Part shown: positions 38,501 to 49,000 of the stretch, one piece after another | Layout of the letters: every line of letters begins with the position of its first letter | Position numbering within the stretch: the stretch's first letter is position 1 | From: Mycteria americana | Lineage: Eukaryota; Chordata; Aves; Ciconiiformes; Ciconiidae | DNA length: 64,000 nt | Assembly: GCF_035582795.1 (NCBI RefSeq) | Contig: NC_134367.1 | Span: 45,225,062 to 45,289,061 of the forward strand | Direction: 5' to 3' | The notes under the pieces: model-generated | Databases searched by the model: none | What the model saw: the letters and a program-made list of their open reading frames with translations, nothing else | Told to the model about the DNA's origin: nothing | Made by a program: the position numbers and the translations under genes

Positions 38501-41500
38501 GCTCCTATCTGTCTATAGATGGCCTCATCTGTTCTGTCTTCCTGGTCGGGTGGCGTATAGCAGACCCCCACTATGATGTCACCTGTCCCTGTCCTCCCTT
38601 TAATCCTGACCCATAAGCTCTTGGTCAGCTCCTCATTCATCCACAGGCACAGCTCCATGCACTCCAGCTGGTCATTGACATAGAGGGTGACACACCCTCC
38701 TCGTCTCCCCCGCCTGTCCTTCCTAAAGAGCTTGTGTCCTTCCATTCCAACACCCCAGTCATAGGAGCCATCCTGCCACTTCTCCGTATTGCAAATAAGA
38801 TCATAGCCCTGCAGGCGTGCACATGTCTCTAAGTCCTCTTGTTTATTCCCCATGCTACGTGCGTTTGCATAGAGGCATTTAAGTTGGGCCCCCAATGAAG
38901 CTGACTTACTGGCTGGAGTGGCTGGAATTCCTTTGTGCTGCTCTTCAGGTGCTCTCCTGCTGACCTGTGATCCTTCTCAATAGTAGCATTGATGCAATTA
39001 TGCGCTTTCACAGTTTGTTTCCTTTTCATTACAGGTAAAAGCTGTATTAGTGGAAATAAATGTTGTAGCAATATAGTTGTGTTCAGTTTAAGGATGACAT
39101 ACTGTTTAGATTTGATTTAGTTTAAAAAATGTTGTCTAATAGGCACACCTTACTAGATGTGATGGGAATAGCACCAGAATATAGTAGAGTTTGCATTATT
39201 ATCCTCTGGTGTATATCCACCTTGCAGATTTTACCCCAGAGTCTAGGAGACTAAATCCTTGCAGCAAGTGCCAAGGGTAGGAGTAACAGTGCAAATACAG
39301 AACCAAAGTGGCATGGGGATGCCAACCAGTTTCAGAATCATTAACTTCTTTGTCATCAGCTTGCTAGCTCTGTGTTGAAAAGACCCAGTAGGCAAAGACT
39401 GAAGTCAGGCTCCTGACCACTGGGAAGAAGCTGCAAACCTTTTACGTTGAAATACAACCAGTAGTTTCTCTCTCTACTAGCCCCACAGTCCAGGAAACAG
39501 GTATTGTGGGATTAATCAGTTATATTAGCAATTTTCTTCATGTGGAAAGGATGGTAAAGCACCTGGCACCTCTCTTTGCCGTCTGATGCTACCAGCAGGG
39601 GAGGAAGTTATGGTGGAGAGTCACTGGAAAAGTTGTTCTCAGATATATGTGCGTATCTTAGACTTACACATCTACGTTAAGGTGTACAGGGCACCTGTAC
39701 ACAGAGCTAAGAGCTCTGAAACTCCTCTGGCAGACATTTAACTGAGTGATTTTCTTTTGGGATTGCATCTGTCCTTGCACTGCAGCAAAAGCATCTAGTT
39801 AAACATCATAAAAAGACCTGTTGATCTAGGAAGGAAATGATGAGCTATGAGGCAGTGCAGTATGCTTTATCACAGAAAAGGTATTTACTTTAAAAAAAAA
39901 TGCCAGCTTAAGCCGAATAAGATAAATAATGCATTTATAAGTGAAGGAGCCTTAGTTTAAGGAAGACAAAAGACAGGATATTAATAGATGTACTAAACAT
40001 CCAACAAATTAATCTTTAATTTATAAAAGTGCTGTGTACCTGAACATCATCACTGAGTTTGGCTGGCCTGAGAGAAACTCTGAGCAACTGAAGTGTATCA
40101 CAGAGAAGTAACCCTAAAAGATTCATGTAAGGACAGACTCTACAAATCACAGCTTAGGCAACTTAGCACATCTTTTGCCAGGTGATCATATGGTGCTGAA
40201 TGTGTTCTTGAAATTTCAAGTACATCCTTAGAAATTCTATTAAATTGAGGATAAGTGCTTTCTTGGGTAATACAATATTGAGATAGAAGATTAAAAACAA
40301 GAGTCTTCCCGGTCTTTAAAACTTATGTTACAAGGCTATATCTGGGAGGATTGTTCACTTTGGGTTTTTGCAGGTTCCCGTAAAATGGAATTTAAGGGAA
40401 GCTCCTGGCATGAATCCTGTTTCGTTTGCCAGTATTGCCGGCAGCCATTGGGAACGAAACCGTTGATCACCAAAGACAATGAGAATTACTGTGTACCCTG
40501 TTTTGAGAAGAAATTCGCTCACCATTGCTACTCTTGCAAAAAGGTAACTAAATGTACAATGGAAAAATTGCCCTAATGAGGCAATATTCCTCGTGGGGGA
40601 AGGGGCTGGATTATATAAAATGTCTGGTGAACTAAGAGTAAAAGCATTGGTATTGGTATTGGTATTGGTATTGGTATTGGTATTGGACGCTGAAAGCTAA
40701 ATGCAACAATGTCTGCTGTCCCCTTCTAGTTAACATTAATATAAGCCTTATTATATTTGAAACAAATTTATTGACCAAAACAAACACTTTGGGACTCTTT
40801 TGTTTGCACTTTTTAACAAAGGTTGAAATTTCACTGAAAATTATGTCAAAGCCTTCTTTCCTGGTAATATCTGATTTTGCATTGATAAACATGCCTCCCT
40901 TTCCAACGTTTTTCAGATATATTCATATGCATAATAAGCCACCTAAGCTGAGCAAAGCATTCACAGTCCTGCCTCTTTTTCTCTTGAAATGTATCAGGCA
41001 ATAATCAGATTAAGTAATATGCAGTTGTGACAATACTAGTCAAGAGTCCTACTGTTTCAATACATAATGCTTCCCCTGTGGGTAACAGAAAGCCTGATTT
41101 CAAATGAGTTTTTCTTTTTTTCCCCAAATACAAATAAATAAATTCATCCCTCCCTCAGTTTCTCATGTTTTAAAATTGTCTCTGATTGATGAAAATACTC
41201 AAAGTATCACACTATTCTACTGTAATACTGTTCTTTAGCGAAATTTATTAAGCTGCTTTTTATGGCAGAATTTAACTTATTATTTAGTACCTGTATCACT
41301 CTGGAAGGAATTTTTTTTTTCACTTCATCAAATAACTTATAATTTCTAAAGTTATTTAATGTTTATCTGTAAACCCCTACCTCTAAGAAAACTTTTTAAT
41401 TTAAGAAAAATCTCCTGCCTGTTTTTTTCTTCAGTAGTTAGACTTTAGAAAGTACTTTTATATATTCCCATGTGTCTTCATCTAGGCTTTAATTTTCATT

Positions 41501-44205
41501 AAATGACCACATGGCAAATATAGTAATTCTGCTCTATGTTTATTAGAGGAATTGAGGTTAGCAGCACTTATGTGAAATAATCAGGATTTGCTTCTTGAAA
41601 ATTCTAGGAGTACAAAGAGTCCCCCTACATAATAGCTAAAACTACTACTTCAACTCGCATCAGTTCCCATAAATAAGAATTGAGCCCAAAGAGATTAAAT
41701 TGCCAATCTGAAGTCTTGAATTTTGTGCCAGAGACTTTGAGATTTTAATGGAAAAGCAAATGAGATTTAGAAGTAGCCCAATACTGGAATGCTAAGGGGA
41801 TCAGGAACTATTTAAATTTTTTTATTGCCTGACCATGTAGTATTACTCTGTATTTCCCTGAAACTGCATTCCCCCGGGAAATTTGATGGTGCCACTATTT
41901 TTACTTAATTAGGTTTCTCCAACTTTTTCTCCACATGTTCCAACTATATTCATTCATTCACTGTCGTGCATGTGACTTGACAGTAGAAACACTATCTTAC
42001 AGCTCATCTTTATCTCTACAGAAATTTCTCTGTACAGTCTCTCACAACTTCTGTGAAACCAGCTCTTTACCACGCATATGGAAGCCATAGAGCAACTGGA
42101 AATTTTCCTCTTCAGAAATAAACAGTAGAGAGCTGTGAGTGAGTTGCAGGAATTAGAAGTTTGATGACACTGATAAACACTATTTTTTTCTTCTTTTGGC
42201 AGTGTAGATCTCCTTTCTGTCTCACTTCTGCTTCTTTACTGTCTCTTTCTTCCTACTTAAAATACTGTTTCTGTTGTGAGAGAGCAAAATGCCAGTTCCA
42301 GTTGAAGATTAGCCATAATCTCAGCATTGGTTCTCTCATTCACTCTCCATCACTGAGAATTGCTCTTCTGAGAGCATGCCTGATGCTAAGCCTTCATCCG
42401 CACGTGTAACAGAAAAATTTCATAACAAGCTAACCTGTTTATTACAAACCATGAGGTTATCCTATGATAGAAAACAGAGAATAACCAACCAGTGGCATGT
42501 TCAGCTCAACTGCAGTTAGTCAAGTTGATATTCCAGATGAAAAACAGTTGACGTGACCACACTCTCTTCTCTTGTGCATATGGGAAGAGCGAAAATGAGT
42601 GGAAGGACTTATAAAGGACTGGATAATCCTTCAAGATTCACACCTTTGTTTCATTGCTCTGTCCTTTTTGTCAATACATTAGGTAATAACTTCTGGGGGA
42701 GTGACCTACCATGACCAGCCTTGGCATAAAGAATGCTTTGTGTGTGCTGGGTGTAAAACACAGCTGTCTGGACAAAGGTTTATTTCCAAAGATGAATATC
42801 CATACTGTGTAGACTGTTACAGCAAATTGTACGCTAAGAAGTGTGCTGCTTGCAAGAAACCTATTACAGGTGAGTCTGATCTTCTAGAAGGGTCTAGACA
42901 CCGATGAACCATCAGCCTTCTCTCAAATCAGACCTTTACTTTAGAAAACAACATTAAAAACAGTCCCATCATAATGAAAGACCGAGGGAGTTAACTACGA
43001 GAGAGATCCTCTCTCCGTCACATGTAACGTGTCTTACTAGGACATACTGACCACACGTGTTCCCTGATTGCTGAGGAGCTGTTTTATGTGCCGAAAGGAG
43101 TTCTTCCATTGTTTGAGTTAGTGCTTTTTGCACTAAAATTCATCCCTAAGAATATATGAAAAGGCACTTTTTGGCTCTTCCCAGGACAGTGCACACAAGT
43201 CCCTCGTGTCTGTAATTTATTCAGCTTTGTTTTTAAGTGCAAATATGATCAAATTGGACACAAATTAACTGCCTGCTGGTTAGGCACACCTGTCAAATTA
43301 GAAAGCTTGCCAAATGCAACAAAGCTCTACTGCATACATCCTTGTGTACTTAGATGATTTATAATTAGACATATAGGTCACTAGTCTATGACAGCTGAAG
43401 TTTTCTGAGAGCATTTGCTGGTGTTCTGCATTGTAATTCTATTATGTGTGGACTCAACTGTTGAAGAGTACTGATTGTTACAGATGCGTGCTGTGTATGT
43501 AAGTGGAGAAATAAAATGATGACTACCCAGTCAAACGGGCATGGTTTTACCAAAAAAAAAAAAAACCAAAACAAAAACAAAAAACCCCCAAACCACCAAT
43601 GTTTTATTTCACATATTCATGCTAGGAACTCCATGATCTGGTGATTTCCAAAAGACTCCATCTTGAAGAAACTTAGGTGGAAATAATCAAATTTCACTCA
43701 GTGTTGTACAGAAACGATATGTATCAATACATTACAAATCATTTTCATGAGAGTTTTGGGAAGATCAGCAAACCTGAATTGACATTCTGATAAACCTATT
43801 GTGTTCAGAGTTCATAATGGGATATGAAAACAAGCGACTTGTGGCTTTGCTTAAAATATTTCTCACTGTATTTAATTTTAAAGTTTTTTTCAATTCAGCC
43901 AACAAAGGATATTTCAGACTATGGGTTTTTGTTCATTTGTTTATTTGCTATATGAATAAAAACCTGATCACACATCAGAAAACAATCTGTTGCATTTCTG
44001 AACCATGTCCAGAAATACTAGATTCACATCTTCTTTCTCATAATCTCTTTCAGCTCTCGGAGGTGCCAAATTTATCTCATTTGAAGAGCGCCAGTGGCAT
44101 GGGGAATGCTTTAACTGCGCAAAATGCTCTGTCTCGCTGGTGGGCCAAGGATTCCTCACTCGGCAGGATGATGTCCTTTGTCATGAATGTGGCTCTGCTT
44201 CATAG
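32397..44205 (+). CDS. FHL5: FHL5 (ACT), four and a half LIM domains protein 5, complete (5 coding exons)
   Basis: A LIM-only zinc-finger adaptor. In mammals FHL5/ACT co-activates CREM/CREB without needing phosphorylation and is enriched in testis and vascular smooth muscle (family knowledge). Exons are 32397-32555, 34835-35009, 40374-40543, 42683-42869 and 44054-44205, 843 nt in one frame, giving 280 residues (human 284). Domains: N-terminal half LIM (C8, C11, C29, C32), LIM1 (C41, C44, H63, C66, C69, C72, C90, C93), LIM2 (C102, C105, H124, C127, C130, C133, C151, C154), LIM3 (C163, C166, H183, C186, C189, C192, C210, C213), LIM4 (C222, C225, H246, C249, C252, C255, C273, C276). All zinc ligands are intact. 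FHL2 is the closest alternative by sequence, but the position directly after UFL1 in the same orientation supports FHL5. Confidence 0.95.
32556..34834 (+). other. FHL5 intron 1 (between coding exons 1 and 2)
   Basis: 2.28 kb, GT-AG. It contains a 24-bp near-perfect palindrome at 33000-33023 and no recognised transposon. Confidence 0.9.
33000..33023. repeat. Inverted repeat, 11-bp arms, 2-nt centre
   Basis: AGCTTGACATG (33000-33010) and its exact reverse complement CATGTCAAGCT (33013-33023) flank CA. It lies in FHL5 intron 1. Confidence 0.9.
34835..35009 (+). CDS. FHL5: FHL5 coding exon 2: rest of LIM1, start of LIM2
   Basis: The exon encodes [49 protein letters not shown] and TIMPG. The acceptor is ccaag/gatc and the donor is cctg/gtaaga. 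A 58-codon run plus one base leaves a split Gly codon. Confidence 0.96.
35533..35579. repeat. 24-bp tandem duplication
   Basis: The unit ACATTAGCAACCTTGAAAAT plus TCTG (35533-35556) is followed by a second copy that matches for its first 22 bases. Confidence 0.9.
36609..37600 (-). pseudogene. CR1 ORF2 reverse transcriptase, frameshifted
   Basis: Successive minus-strand frames give [76 protein letters not shown] and later [18 protein letters not shown], all typical of CR1 reverse transcriptase. Continuity is lost by frameshifts. The catalytic Phe-Ala-Asp-Asp region (near 36920-36935) has a one-base loss and a changed first Asp, so the enzyme is inactive. Confidence 0.88.
38086..38895 (-). pseudogene. 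CR1 ORF2 endonuclease domain (APE type), open for 269 codons
   Basis: The frame shows the APE-type endonuclease landmarks in order: [11 protein letters not shown] (Asn), the Glu motif in [37 protein letters not shown] (Asp/Asn) and [10 protein letters not shown] (Ser-Asp-His). It then runs into a stop before the reverse transcriptase, which is continued in other frames. It is part of a decayed ORF2, not a host gene. Confidence 0.85.
40374..40543 (+). CDS. FHL5: FHL5 coding exon 3: LIM2
   Basis: The exon encodes [37 protein letters not shown] and [14 protein letters not shown]. The acceptor is tttgcag/gttc and the donor is aaaag/gtaact. The preceding intron (5.36 kb) holds the large CR1. Confidence 0.97.
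40544..42682 (+). other. FHL5 intron 3
   Basis: 2.14 kb, GT-AG. It contains a hexanucleotide array at 40646-40686 and no recognised transposon. Confidence 0.9.
40646..40686. repeat. (ATTGGT)n hexanucleotide repeat, seven ATTGG units
   Basis: ATTGG recurs exactly every 6 bp seven times, starting 103 bp after the donor of FHL5 coding exon 3. The minus strand reads as repeated CCAAT. Confidence 0.95.
42683..42869 (+). CDS. FHL5: FHL5 coding exon 4: LIM3
   Basis: The exon encodes [56 protein letters not shown] and KKPIT. The acceptor is cattag/gtaata and the donor is tacag/gtgagt (near consensus). Confidence 0.97.
42870..44053 (+). other. FHL5 intron 4
   Basis: 1.18 kb, GT-AG. It contains an A-rich/C-containing low-complexity tract at 43551-43597 and nothing else recognised. 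Confidence 0.9.
44054..44205 (+). CDS. FHL5: FHL5 terminal coding exon: LIM4
   Basis: The exon encodes [39 protein letters not shown] and [10 protein letters not shown], then TAG at 44203-44205. The acceptor is ctttcag/ctct. The short tail after the last Cys (GSAS) differs from the tails of human FHL5 and FHL2. Confidence 0.97.
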
Positions 44206-44908
44206 TTCTGTAGAGAGCTGTACAGCTGCATTATTCTCTCTCTGTAACCATGTACTTCATTACTCTGCAGTAAGAAAATCATCTAAAAGGTATAACAGTT
44301 ATTTAGTCATTCAAGTAACTTTCCAACAGCAGTTTAATTCTATCATAGTTCTCAACTGCTTGTAAAAAAAAATTCAAACAGCCCCATACTGGCTAAGAAA
44401 ATAACGCAGAAAAGATTCGTATATATTTTAAATCTAACTACGGTATGGTTCTCCTTGTAACACACTGCACTCTGCTGTTAGAAGCTTAAAAATTTAGTTT
44501 TCATCTCCCATGAACCAAGGAGGATTGTGAAAAGTCTATATTGCATATGACTAACAATGAGGCATTAGCACTGCTTCACAGATGCAGACCTTGGTGTGGA
44601 AAGCTGGGCATGTGCATTTTTCTATTGGATCATAACATTAATGAGAACAACTTATAAATAACAACTTCCTCCATACTTTGGGAAAAAAAGCTGCTGCCAA
44701 AGCAGGCAGAAAGTGGGAGGAGGGGATACTTTTATACAGAGGGCTACTGAGCCAGAGAGGCCCATTCCAGGGCCAGATGAAGGGACAAATGTCATTTTCC
44801 TCTCCTCAGAAATGTAGTCTTTAGTTATCAAAAAACCTGAGTGACAGGTCCTTTCCCAAAATCAGTTAACTGTACTTAATTTTTCAGGCGTAACTGCTTT
44901 AGAACATA

Positions 44909-44914
44909 AATAAA
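44909..44914 (+). terminator. Candidate FHL5 poly(A) signal, proximal
   Basis: Canonical AATAAA about 0.7 kb after the stop, with ATTTTGAGTT just downstream. Confidence 0.4.
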
Positions 44915-45848
44915 CTCATATTTTGAGTTACTGTAACAGATAAGGATTGCCCAAGATTGGATAGTGCTGATGTACATTTTCCCATAGCTAATATACCTTA
45001 AGACTCTGTCTCCATTGTCTTCACTAGACCTTCAAATACACGCATAAAATATATTTTTTTATTAGTAGAGACAAGAGCCAACTCATACTTGTCCCTTTAA
45101 CCTTGTACTTTCCTCCCCTCAGAGCCCATTTGCCAGCAATCAAAACACTGTTAATGGCCTCGGCATTTCCACCCTGCTAGGTCTTTGATCCACAGTCTAC
45201 CCCTTTCATTGTAAATGCCTGCTCGTCTATAGCAGGTTATAAGCTCTGCAGAACCAATACCCGATTCATTTTGCCATGTGCCACATGCATTTGCCAATAT
45301 TATGTCAAGAATTGGTAATGTTGTCATTGCAAGCTAAGTAGTCCTCGCTTGTAGTACAAGGTATTAGTTTCTAGGTAGCTGGCTTTGAGAAGGTTATATC
45401 TGCTTGCTGAGCTTCAGCGCTGAAGTGTCTATTATTAAAGGTCAACTAGAGCTGAGTTACAAGCATTTCTCTTCTTACTTCTTCCATACTGTATGTTGCA
45501 ATGGCCTGATTCATGTTACACGGTCTGTACTAGGCTGTTGTGAACAGAGCAGTGATATTAAGGATGGCAGATTCTGTACCGCTCAGCACTGGTTTAGTCC
45601 TCATCTCACACATCTTTAAGTCGTACACTCTCCTTTCAACTCTGACCTTAAGTGCATAGTTATTTGGCTGACTTGAGTGGGCTTTATTCATACTGAAGCC
45701 AACCATTACTTTAGGTAGAAAAATGAAAAAAAGAGTAAAGAAAAAAAAGAATATGTGTGCATAGCTAAGCCAGAGCTGAACTGCAGTGGCATAAAATCAA
45801 TACGGATAATGACTGACCAACAAGTACATAGCAGTCTGTTTTCCAGTC

Positions 45849-45854
45849 AATAAA
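45849..45854 (+). terminator. Candidate FHL5 poly(A) signal, distal
   Basis: Canonical AATAAA about 1.65 kb after the stop, followed within 10-50 nt by T-rich sequence typical of a downstream element. Confidence 0.45.
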
Positions 45855-46065
45855 ATATTGATCTTTTGCTCTACGTGCTTTTCATTTCTGTTTTTCAGTT
45901 TCTTCTTTCATGGCAACTTTTATTGCAGTCTGGAGTTTGATTAGTTTATGCCTTTTCATTTTATCCCAGCTGCCTCCTTTTCTATTTTCACATTTCACAT
46001 GGCTGATACAGGTTCTTGGTAAGACTTGAATTCCCATAAATAGAAATATGTTTCATTGCCTTAAA

Positions 46066-46086
46066 TATATATATACACACACACAC
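46066..46086. repeat. (TA)n(CA)n microsatellite
   Basis: Short alternating TA then CA dinucleotides, about 20 bp. Confidence 0.8.
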
Positions 46087-49000
46087 ATACAGTGGTTCAC
46101 AGTTATGTATGAAGTTCTAAAAATGTGCACCGAGTTATCAGAAATTAGCCCATTAGTAAATGTTAATTGTCTTAAATTTTTAAATGAAAATGATGAATCA
46201 CCAGATGCAGGCTTGTCTGTGGGGTGTACCTTTTGTTTGTGTTGTGTGACACAACATTCAGCAAACTGCAAGAATTTGGTTTGGGCCCTTTATTCAGTCT
46301 GGTCTGAACAATCTCGCGGCTTAATTACAAACTGACGCAAGAATTACCAGGCAGAGTCCTAAGACATGACAGAGTCACAGGTCAGACACACTGATCATGA
46401 TAATCCCAATCTTCAAGCCTTAACATTTAGGAAAATGAAATTCTTCTCTGACTCATCAACTAATTATATTTTTAGAAATACCAACTGAATTATTTATTTC
46501 TCCTGGAGTAAATACACTACAGTCAAATCTGAAACTGAGCATTTTCACTTCAAAGTAATAATAAGAAATAAATGTGACTGCTATAAATAGTTTGGATAAA
46601 AGTTATGATAGATATCAGATTGAGATTTCCTAGTCTCAATCATCAGCTACCGATGTATAAATGTAAATGAAGTAATACTCTGCACAATTTGAGTCAGCTG
46701 TGCTCATGTAGATGAAAACCAACTTTAATAGGTGCAGAGAAGGGCTGCAAGAAGGAAAAGTGTTTCTCTGTGGAGGACTGGAGATCGTGGAGGGAATTAG
46801 ATGGCTGCTATAAGCCAGGGGACTACATTTGGTTCAAGAACAAAGGCAAGTAAACTCCTCAGGGTTGGAAACTGGAAATTGGTAGGCTGCTGCTGAGCAG
46901 TGATGCCACAGGAGAGCCTCTTTCCAGAACCAAGAGGGTTCTGGAAAGCTATGTGGTCAGTTTTAAAGAGATGCTTGATCAGTGTGTTAAGTGGCATATA
47001 TAACATGATTGCCTGGGATAGCAAAGCACTGGGCAAAATGAAACAGATGGTCAGCTTCAGTCTTTGTTGCTAACATTTGATTTACTGCAGGATGATCAAG
47101 GTATGGACTCCAGTGCAATTCAATTTTCTTTAATAAACTTCAGACAATGGAAGTTTGAGAGATTTATTTTTAAGTCAATCTTTTTTAATGTCATGTGCTT
47201 TTCTTTAACATTGTACTCTTTTATTTTAAAATACATCTAGTTCTTCCCTGTGTATTAGCTGCCCAGCTCTAAGGTAGTCGCATTGCTTTTGTTATGGTCA
47301 AGCTCAATTATCCTAAGGTGCAATGATGTCTCTAACGCCCTGATGACATCGCCACTGTACTCATAGTTATTCCAGGTGACTGGGAGGGAGGCTGCCATCT
47401 GGGACTAACTTCTGAAGAGTGAAGTAGGTGCCCTATTACCTCCCTCAATGCTTAAGGCTAAAGTTTAAGTTCTTCAACCACTGCCTAATTGCCAGAGAAC
47501 TCCTGGAAGTAACATGCTTAAAATACAAAGACAAGCCCTGCAGTATTGGTACAAAGTGACCCTCCTCTACCCATATTTCACATTTTTCACTCTGAGACAA
47601 GTTCATATAGTCAAAGCAAGATGCCAGCATTTTCCTGGACTACTACATTTAAAATCCAGGCACGTTTTCAGTAGATGTTGTAGCAGGCAACACACAGCAG
47701 CAGTAACTCAGAAACCCAGGATCACTTCCCAGCATTTCACAGGTGGAGGTGCATGCTCCAGACTCATGACTTAGGTCTAGGATGAAACCCAGACATCCTC
47801 CATTCTCTATCCTTGTTCCCCGGTTTTCTGGAAAGAAAATCTGTGAGCTTAGGCAGGGAAGAGCTAGGGCATAGTCTGGCCATATCAGTGAAGTGGGTGT
47901 CACATCACAGTGTAGTTTTTCTGCAGTAACTCAGCACATCCAAGTTCAACTGGTTCTTGTACTCTACTGGTGGATATCGTCCCAGGCTTTTCTCATGGTA
48001 AAAGTGGCTCAGTGCAACCACAGGAGCAATAGGAAGGGAGTAGTAAGGTTTTGCAAGGCCTTCTGGACCTGTGGTTTCAAACATTTCACGGGCCCTATCA
48101 CGAGAGAGGAGGTACCTGTTTATACCCCACAGAGCTGACCGGCAATCTCAGCACCTGGTCAAACTTTTTATGAATCTCACTTGATTTAACAGAATGGATG
48201 TAGGGCAGTGTATTGTATTTTAGGAAGATGAGTCAAAACACAGCGACATTTATACAATGACAGATATCAATAGCTGAAGGAAAGTAATGTTAAATGACTG
48301 CCTAAGTGGAAGCTGGGAGATCATTTCTGTAAACAAAATAGTTGGATGGGATTCAAGCCTATAGCCAGAACAAACTTGTTTACCAATCAAGCAGAAATGC
48401 TGCAATAAATCGTCTACATTCTTGTTAATAATATCTCAAAGAAAATGTGTGTGTGCATGCGTGCTTGTTCACCCTCAAATTGCCAAAACTTGCATGGACT
48501 GAGTCACAGGAAACCTGGCAACTTAAACCAAAGTACAAAACACCTAGCATGGTTGTAGACTGCTATTTCCAAACAGAAGTTTCAGCTCATCATATTCAGA
48601 AGTACCTGGTACAAGTACTTTGATATGAAAAGAGGGTGATAAGACCTTTGGAGGACAGATATGGCTGCAGGATTTGCAACACAGGGATGTTATCCAATTG
48701 GCAATACACAGCTGCAGTGGAGCGTCTAGAGATATCAGATTTGGCCTGAATCAGAAGCTTTTCTTAGCTTACTAGAGAGAACATTTGTCCAATAGTGTCC
48801 ACTTAAACATTTCTGTAGACTTTCATCCTGCATTTTTCCCCCAAGTCCTTACTGGTACTCCTTGAAGATGAGGCCCGAGAGGCCAGACAGAGGTGAGGCA
48901 TCTCTACAGCACAGTCACGCAGACATCCACAATGGCTAGCGAATACAGCACATAAGAACCTGGATTTGCTCAGTGGAAACTAATTCAATGTCAGAAAAAC

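Larger units (their letters stand above)
36036..39030 (-). mobile_element. CR1 LINE, long 5'-truncated copy with endonuclease and reverse transcriptase
   Basis: The left edge carries two CATAGAAT-type units, the reverse of the CR1 3' tail. On the minus strand the element runs from ORF2 endonuclease (about 38900 down to 38090) through reverse transcriptase (about 37600-36600) to the 3' UTR. It is antisense to FHL5. ORF1 and the CR1 5' region are absent, so insertion was 5'-truncated. The right boundary is uncertain, between 38900 and 39030. The reverse transcriptase carries frameshifts, so the copy cannot move on its own. Confidence 0.93.
35010..40373 (+). other. FHL5 intron 2 (5.36 kb)
   Basis: GT-AG intron. 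More than half of it is the antisense CR1 at about 36036-39030. A 24-bp tandem duplication lies at 35533-35579. The flanking parts show nothing else recognisable. Confidence 0.9.
44206..45870 (+). other. Probable FHL5 3' UTR
   Basis: Non-coding sequence after the stop. Candidate poly(A) signals on the + strand are AATAAA at 44909-44914 and at 45849-45854. The second is followed by a T/GT-rich stretch, suggesting 3' UTRs of about 0.7 or 1.65 kb. Choice between them is inferred only. Confidence 0.5.

Noticed and set aside
36139..38518. Several + strand open frames of 90-150 codons
   Set aside because: They are the reverse-strand shadow of the CR1 element, whose coding sense is minus.
43799..44365. 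188-codon open frame on the + strand
   Set aside because: It crosses the terminal FHL5 exon in a different frame; the LIM4 frame with zinc ligands is the real one.
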